Part shown: in pieces, positions 58,641-64,000 of the stretch | Layout: each line of letters starts with the position of its first letter | Numbering within the stretch: position 1 is the first letter of the stretch | NCBI GenBank assembly: GCA_039619475.1 | Contig: CM077116.1 | Span: 3,782,001-3,846,000, forward strand | Direction of reading: 5' to 3' | Length of the DNA stretch: 64,000 bases | From: Icerya purchasi | Taxonomy: Eukaryota; Arthropoda; Insecta; Hemiptera; Monophlebidae | Program-made: the position numbers and the translations under genes | Notes under the pieces: generated by a model | Told to the model about the DNA's origin: nothing | What the model saw: only the letters and a program-made list of their open reading frames with translations | Database searches by the model: none

Positions 58641-59806
58641 ATTTATCCTTTTTTTATTTTTTTTTTATTTTTTTTATTATTTTTTTTTATTAATTTATTT
58701 ATTTTCACACTACATAACGATTATGCGCAGTGTCTCCGAGAGCAATATAATAGCGCTTAAGTTATCGGAAGTGAATCCCGGCACCACTTTTTCCTTTTCA
58801 GTCGCCGGCTGGATCTGGCTGGAAGATCAATAGTGAACATTCGGTATATAAGTGGATTCGAGCTAAACTGAAGTTTCTCAAAGAACTTTTTGTACTGTTC
58901 CGCATAAACATCCTTCACGTATGGAACATTCAAGTCCGCATGCAATGTGTCGTTGGATACGAAATAAGGCGCAGATACCATTGTACGGAGAATCTTGGAC
59001 TGCTGTTGCTGTATCCTAAGGAGGTTGCTTCGACATGTTGTTCCATATAGCTCTAATCCATATCTCCATATTGGAGCGATAACCGATAAATATACATTCC
59101 GCTTTATGGCCAGGTTTAGAACTGATTTTCGTCCTAGCAGCGGCCATAGCAACCTAGCCCTAATTATTATAGATTTTCTTGTATTTTCCACATGATCACG
59201 CCACGTTAATCGTCTATCCATATGCATTCCAAGATAGCGCACGGAGTCTACTTTTGGAATTTGCGAGTTCTCAAATTTCAAGTGTGAACATCTTACTCGT
59301 CTGTTTGTGAATAAAATGTGACGACATTTAATTGGGTTGAACGATATGCGCCAGAGGCATGCCCATTTCTCTAGCCTATTCAGATGATTTTGAACAGCAG
59401 CGTTTGCATACGTAACATTCGTATTAGATGCGAGTATCGCAATGTCATCAGCGAATGTAGCTAGTAACGTTAGATTAGAAATTGGTACGTCCGCGGTATA
59501 GATGGAATACAATAAAGGCCCTAGCAAACTGCCTTGAGGTACTGACGATCTGATTGAATGTATTTCCGAGAGTGAATCCTTTATTTTAACCACAAACGAG
59601 CGTTCGGACAAGTACAATTTGAGTAATAGATAAATATCTTCATTAAGAATTTGCCGCAATTTATACAGGAATCCTGGATGCCAGACCTTATCGAATGCCT
59701 GCGTGACATCTAGAAACACCGCGGAACATACCTCGCGTTTCTCCAACGTTAACGAAATTGCGTCAACTAATCGGTGAGTTTCATCAATTACGCTGAGTGG
59801 ACGTGT
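58641..59806 (-). mobile_element. Jockey-clade LINE, 5'-truncated 3' half
   Basis: The minus-strand element ends in an A-rich tail (T-rich 58641-58704 on +) after a ~50-bp 3' UTR. Coding similarity starts at about 59804 (RPLSVIDETHRLVDAISLTL), inside the RT, so it is 5'-truncated. A GTTTAT match on both sides (58628 region and 59806 region) might be a short target-site duplication, but this is weak. Confidence 0.85.
58757..59804 (-). pseudogene. Jockey-clade reverse transcriptase C-terminal half
   Basis: An uninterrupted frame of more than 340 codons. It contains AVFLDVTQAFDKVWH (first catalytic Asp), SSVPQGSLLGPLLYSIYTAD, LATFADDIAILAS (catalytic DD) and VRYLGMHMDRRLTWRDHV, then 'VIAPIWRYGLELYG' and the C-terminal 'YAEQYKKFFEKLQFSSNPL', all standard for Jockey elements such as Juan. 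No RNase H and no C-terminal Cys/His region follow, as expected for this clade. The lack of internal damage suggests recent insertion, but the endonuclease is missing and it cannot act on its own. Confidence 0.88.
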
Positions 59807-59999
59807 TTATGTTGCTCGTGTTTTAAATAAATTTTTAGTTGTGAAAAAGGACACTTCTTTTGTTGTGCGCATTCAGAAAACGTTAATTTCACCTTCTGTT
59901 TCCTAGTGCTGCAGTTTTATTAAAGTTCGTACTACTTTTTTTCTACTATTCGCAATTAATTATTTCGTCATTTATAGTTTTGGACGTTAGATTTTGTAT

Positions 60000-60207
60000 A
60001 GATAAATTTTTTTTTTCTTTTTTGGATTTTTCTCTTTGGGTAATGACCGGCAGATCGGATATATCGATTACACATTAACCTGTGCAACTCGGTCTAGTCC
60101 TACTGGCGAGTGCCACTCGGCCGAGCTCTACTTGGCCGAGTGTTGCTTAGGCGAGTACGTTCAAGTGATCGCAGTTATTATTGAATTTAATTTATTTATT
60201 ACTAAGC
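60000..60207 (+). promoter_or_regulatory. Leader region of the R1-clade element with inverted CGAGT motifs
   Basis: Upstream of ORF1 there is a perfect 9-bp inverted repeat CACTCGGCC (60114-60122) / GGCCGAGTG (60134-60142), and five ACTCG/CGAGT motifs within about 70 bp (60086-60156). It is GC-richer than its surroundings. LINE 5' UTRs hold internal promoters; that this one does is inference. The element's 5' boundary is not determined. Confidence 0.35.
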
Positions 60208-61296
60208 ATGAATAACGTTAAAAAAAAAAAAGAAATTATCCGCGAAATCGCAAAGCTCAATCTAGAGATAAAATCACAGATATTTAGCAAAAATTCAAAA
60301 AGCGTAACCAGAGAACAAAAAGAATCGGTGATCAAATGTGCAGAACAAGTAGATCTCCTACTAGCTGATCTTGAAAACATCAGAGAAAAAGACGAACAAT
60401 TATTATTAAGCAAACAAAATAATATAGAAAATATAGTAACACAAGTTTTACATGGCAAAAAACAACCTATTACTAATTCCAATTTAAAAGTAAGTTACAA
60501 AGATAAAGTACTAGGTACATCAACTCGAAAACCAGACAATAAAATAATAATTAAAGCAGAAAATATCAACGATTTCGACAAGCAGCTGAAAAACAAGGTC
60601 TGTCCAGATCAATTAAAAGTGAATGTCAAATTTTATAAAAAGTTAAACGATAGCACAGCAATCATTTCCATGGAATCAAAGGAAGAACAAAACAAAATAT
60701 GTGAGGCGATTAAAAAAAATATCTCAAATGTGAAAGTCTCAATTCCCAAACCTTTCGATCCTACAATTGTAATCTTTAGAACAAACAATGTTGATGAAGA
60801 AGATCTTAAAGATTATTTTAAAATAAAGACTGGTAGCGAACCTATTACAATAAATAAAGTGTCTCTTAAAAAAAGCAGTAGAATATACGTTCGTCTTAAT
60901 CCACAACAATATTCTCTGCTCCCCAGCGACAAGAAACTTAGAATTAAATGGGAAATCCTTCCGTTTGATGTAACTATTCCTCTTAAAAAATGTAAAAAGT
61001 GCCAGTGATATGGCCATTTAGAAAAATTCGGCAAGACTGAGACAAATCTCTTAAAGGTTATTAACAAAACCAATAGTACTGGCAAATGCAGTAATTGTGT
61101 AATAAATAACATTAAAAATAACAGCGAAGATAAAAAAAATGTTGATCTTGATAACGAGGAGACAATTAATAACTGTACAAAGATGGTTGATCACGCGGTG
61201 CATGGCCGTCTATGTCCCGTTTATAATAAGAGCCTCGCATACATAGCTTCTCGAATTGACTATGGCTTCTCAGATTCTCTACCTCAATGTGGATAA
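60208..61296 (+). pseudogene. R1-clade LINE ORF1 (Gag-like), premature stop in the zinc knuckle
   Basis: Starting at ATG 60208, the frame runs 266 codons to TGA 61006-61008. It begins Lys/Glu-rich and coiled-coil-like, followed by a conserved-looking central domain (STAIISMESKEEQNKIC; RTNNVDEEDLKDYFK). It ends in CKKC, the start of a CCHC knuckle. The same frame continues past the stop with YGHLEKFG, where the final Cys is Gly, then CSNC and HGRLCPVYN, and ends at TAA 61294-61296. The full protein would be about 362 residues. It overlaps the ORF2 start by about 35 bp in a different frame, as is common for R1 elements. ORF1 proteins package element RNA. Confidence 0.8.
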
Positions 61297-64000
61297 CTGC
61301 AAAGCTGCTCAGCTCTTATTCATTAGGAAATTCTTTAAATCCCAAGCGGACATAGCAATTATAGCCGAACCGTACATAAATAATAATAATCTAATTATAA
61401 ACAGCAATAACTATATTTCATATATAAGCAATAGATTAGCCATAGTAATTAAAAATACAATTAAACACCGAGTACTAGAAATCTTTGATAATATTATTGC
61501 TGTCCATATAAAAAGCTAAGGATGCTACCTCTCTCCCAACAAGGAGAGAGCAACTCCTCTACAAAAAATCGATTTAATAATTAAAAACCAACCCCAACTA
61601 AGCCCAATAATTATTGGTGATCTTAACATTAGATTACCTACCCTGGAAAATAAAATAACTCAAAACTGCAACTCACTTCTACTTTACGATTTAATCTACT
61701 GCAACAACTTAACCATTAAAAATAACAGCGTTCCCACATTCGAGAATTATAATGGTAGTAGTGTAATTGATTATTTAATTGTACCATTAAAAATTCATCA
61801 ACAGTTCAAATTACTAATCAAGCATGCTGAACTTACTCTCCACAAATATCTGATAATTAATATGGCTGATAAATTAAATAATATTGATAGAGATTTTTTT
61901 AACAAAACTGACTTGTCCAGGCTAATTAAAACTTTAGATAAGAACGTTCTACATAGTGTCCTTCACAGTGTCAATAATTGTGAGGCACCAGAAAATCTCA
62001 ATAACTCAATATCTTTCCTGAACCAGTATATTTCAGAAAGTATAAAACATTGCACCCATACAGTTAAAGCCCCAAGAAACGACTGGTGGTCCTCAAACTT
62101 ACAGGAATTGAAGGGTGAAATTAACAACCTCCGTAAAAGTAAAAATAAAGCCAAAGACACGGTTAAACGTCTCATCTACGACATCATACTAAGATATAAA
62201 AATAAAGAATATAAAAGATTAATTCTTCAAACAAAACTAAAACACTGGAGACAACTCATCAGAAATTCCAGTGCGTGGGGCAAACCTTATAAGTTCATAG
62301 TAGGAAAAAACAAAAAATTCACAATTCCAGATCTAATACATAATAACAAAATCTATAGTGATGACAATGACAAATGCAACATTTTATTAGATCACTTCGT
62401 TCCAAACAAATTAGATCCCATTTCACACTTCGGTGAATCAAAAGCTGGGTTAAAATTATACACGGATCGGGAGACAATCAAAGATTTCATCAAAAAATTA
62501 AATAATAGGAAGGCTGCTGGTAAAGACAAGATAACAAACAAAATTATCAAACTCCTTAATATTACATTTGTAGATATCTTTCGCTCAATAATAAGTAAAT
62601 GTCTCTCTATGGAGCTTTTTCCATCCGCATGGAAATCTGCAGATGTCATCCTACTGCAAAAACCCGGTAGAGACACTTCACAAGTGACGTCCTATAGGCC
62701 AATCTCACTACTGAACGCTGTGGGCAAAGTCTATGAAAAAGTTATTAACAAACTCTTGATAAAAGAAATTACTGATAAACAGTTATTACACCCAAACCAG
62801 TATGGATTTAAGGCAGAGCACTCTGCAGAAGATGCTGTTTACAAATTAATATATTCCATTAAAGATGCCATTGCAAATGGTTACTCGGCACTCGTTATCT
62901 CCTTTGATATTCGAGGTGCCTTTGACAACTGCAAATGGTCGTCTATTATTCAAATTTTACAAGAAAATAATATTAACCCCTCTCTTGTTAATATTATTAT
63001 TAATTATTTTAAGGATAGATATTCTACTTTACAAATCAACGACGCCATTCACAGGAAAATGACCTGTGGCGTTCCTCAGGGCTCGGTCCTTGGACCTACC
63101 CTCTGGAATATACTCTATTCTAAGGTCCATAAAAGCATAGAACAGTTTTGTCGGATAATAAACGTCGATGCTCTCCTGATCTCTTATGCAGATGATCTGT
63201 GCATTTTACTTAAATTATCACCATGGACCAATCTTAGCAAAATTGAAGCAATCTGCGCTCGCCTTGAAAACACTATTGCGAAACTCGGTTTAAACTTCTC
63301 TGTAGAGAAATGTAGTACAATTTTTTTCGGTAAAAAAGAGACCAGAGACAAAATTGAAAAATTAAACCTCATTTCTGATCAACCGATTCAGATGGTTGCC
63401 AATTTAAAATACCTCGGTATTATAATAGACCACAAGCTAACTTTTCATGACCACCTAATTACCATTTCTAACAAGTGCAGCAAGCTTTATGTCAATCTTC
63501 AAAGGATCTTACACAACACTTACGGAATTGGTTTTAAAGAGCGAATCATGATATACAAAGGGCTTATACAATCTATATATGGATATGGCTCTTGCATTTA
63601 TCTTAATAAAAAAATACTCCAAAAGGTAAACAAATTTCAAAGAAAATTTTTATTAAACATATCATCGTTATATAAAACAGCACCTTCATCAGCGGCCTGC
63701 ATTTTAGCTAACATCCTCCCGTTAGATCTGTTTCTGATTAAACATGCTGTTATTTCAGAGTACAGAATAACTAGAGATCTGAATCTCGTTACAAACATTA
63801 AATTTTTGAATGACCCTGATATAATCAACGTCTTAGGTAAAACCCCGGATATTAGGGGAATAAAAAGTTACATCAATGATAAGGTATATAGCATTTGGCA
63901 AGAACGCTGGGATGTAGATAATACTGGTCGCAAAACTTACATATTCTTCCCTAAAACATTGAACAGACTAAAAATAAAAAACTTAAGTATAGACTTCTTC
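61262..64000 (+). pseudogene. R1-clade LINE ORF2: endonuclease and RT, one in-frame stop, runs off the window
   Basis: From ATG 61262 a single frame extends to 64000 with only one stop (TAA 61517-61519). The endonuclease shows 'AQLLFIRKFFKSQADIAIIAEPYI' split across its usual R1 blocks, GDLNIR (about 61618) and SVIDYLIV. The SDH box (61835-61843) reads Thr-Leu-His. The linker has DWWSSNL. The RT shows SYRPISLLNAVGKVYEKVI, QYGFKAEHSAEDAV, ISFDIRGAFDN (first Asp near 62906), GVPQGSVLGP (63068-63097), YADD (63185-63196) and YLGIIID (63412). The R1 post-RT and 'WQERWD' C-terminal blocks follow (63895-63910). The 3' end lies outside the window. Confidence 0.88.

Noticed and set aside
60192..61112. 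Minus-strand frames opposite R1 ORF1
   Set aside because: Shadow frames of the Lys-rich ORF1; no motifs of their own.

Overview
This window looks like 64 kb of repeat-dense, AT-rich arthropod DNA, most likely insect. The case rests on the retroelement mix read from translated motifs: R1-clade, Jockey-clade, I-clade (with RNase H) and RTE-clade LINEs, a Penelope-like fragment, and a tRNA-derived SINE. I cannot fix the order or species. I found no convincing host protein-coding gene, rRNA or functional tRNA. Almost every recognisable coding stretch belongs to a non-LTR retrotransposon, usually 5'-truncated and decayed.

Layout. 0-5 kb: a decayed CR1/Jockey-like RT relic, a small inverted-repeat element between two hairpin-bearing direct repeats, I-A relics, and a 193-bp tandem repeat. 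5.3-7.7 kb: SINE copy A and a GC-rich, apparently non-repetitive stretch. 7.7-11.0 kb: an almost full-length RTE element (RTE-1, minus strand). 12.5-15.1 kb: a LINE with an L1-like ORF1 and a CR1-like endonuclease. 15.3-19.4 kb: two RTE elements (RTE-2 minus, RTE-3 plus). RTE-3 is interrupted by SINE copy B (11-bp target-site duplication) and an I-B fragment (9-bp duplication). 19.4-25.3 kb: mostly unassigned DNA with another GC-rich stretch and a perfect 22-bp palindrome. 25.3-27.3 kb: an R1 relic followed by SINE copy C. 29.8-32.1 kb: an I-A relic interrupted by an I-B 3' end (11-bp duplication). 33.3-35.5 kb: Penelope-type termini and an unclassified modular repeat. 36.0-37.4 kb: an I-B copy interrupted by SINE copy D. 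38-41.8 kb: I-A and RTE relics. 46.3-53.65 kb: an I-B element whose ORF1 was split by a 3.15-kb I-A insertion with a 10-bp duplication. 53.8-56.4 kb: more relics. 58.6-59.8 kb: a Jockey 3' half. 60.0-64.0 kb: a well-preserved R1-clade element that runs off the window end.

How the parts relate. At least two I-clade families (I-A and I-B here) are nested in each other reciprocally, so their periods of activity overlapped. The tRNA-derived SINE has four copies and two kinds of 3' end. One is nearly identical to the 3' hairpin and tail of RTE-1, and the other resembles the tail of RTE-2. This fits a SINE mobilised by RTE machinery that has used more than one LINE partner. RTE-1, I-A (46.5 kb) and R1 (60 kb) each carry only a few disabling changes and are probably the youngest insertions. 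All family names are my reading of motifs; no database search was possible.
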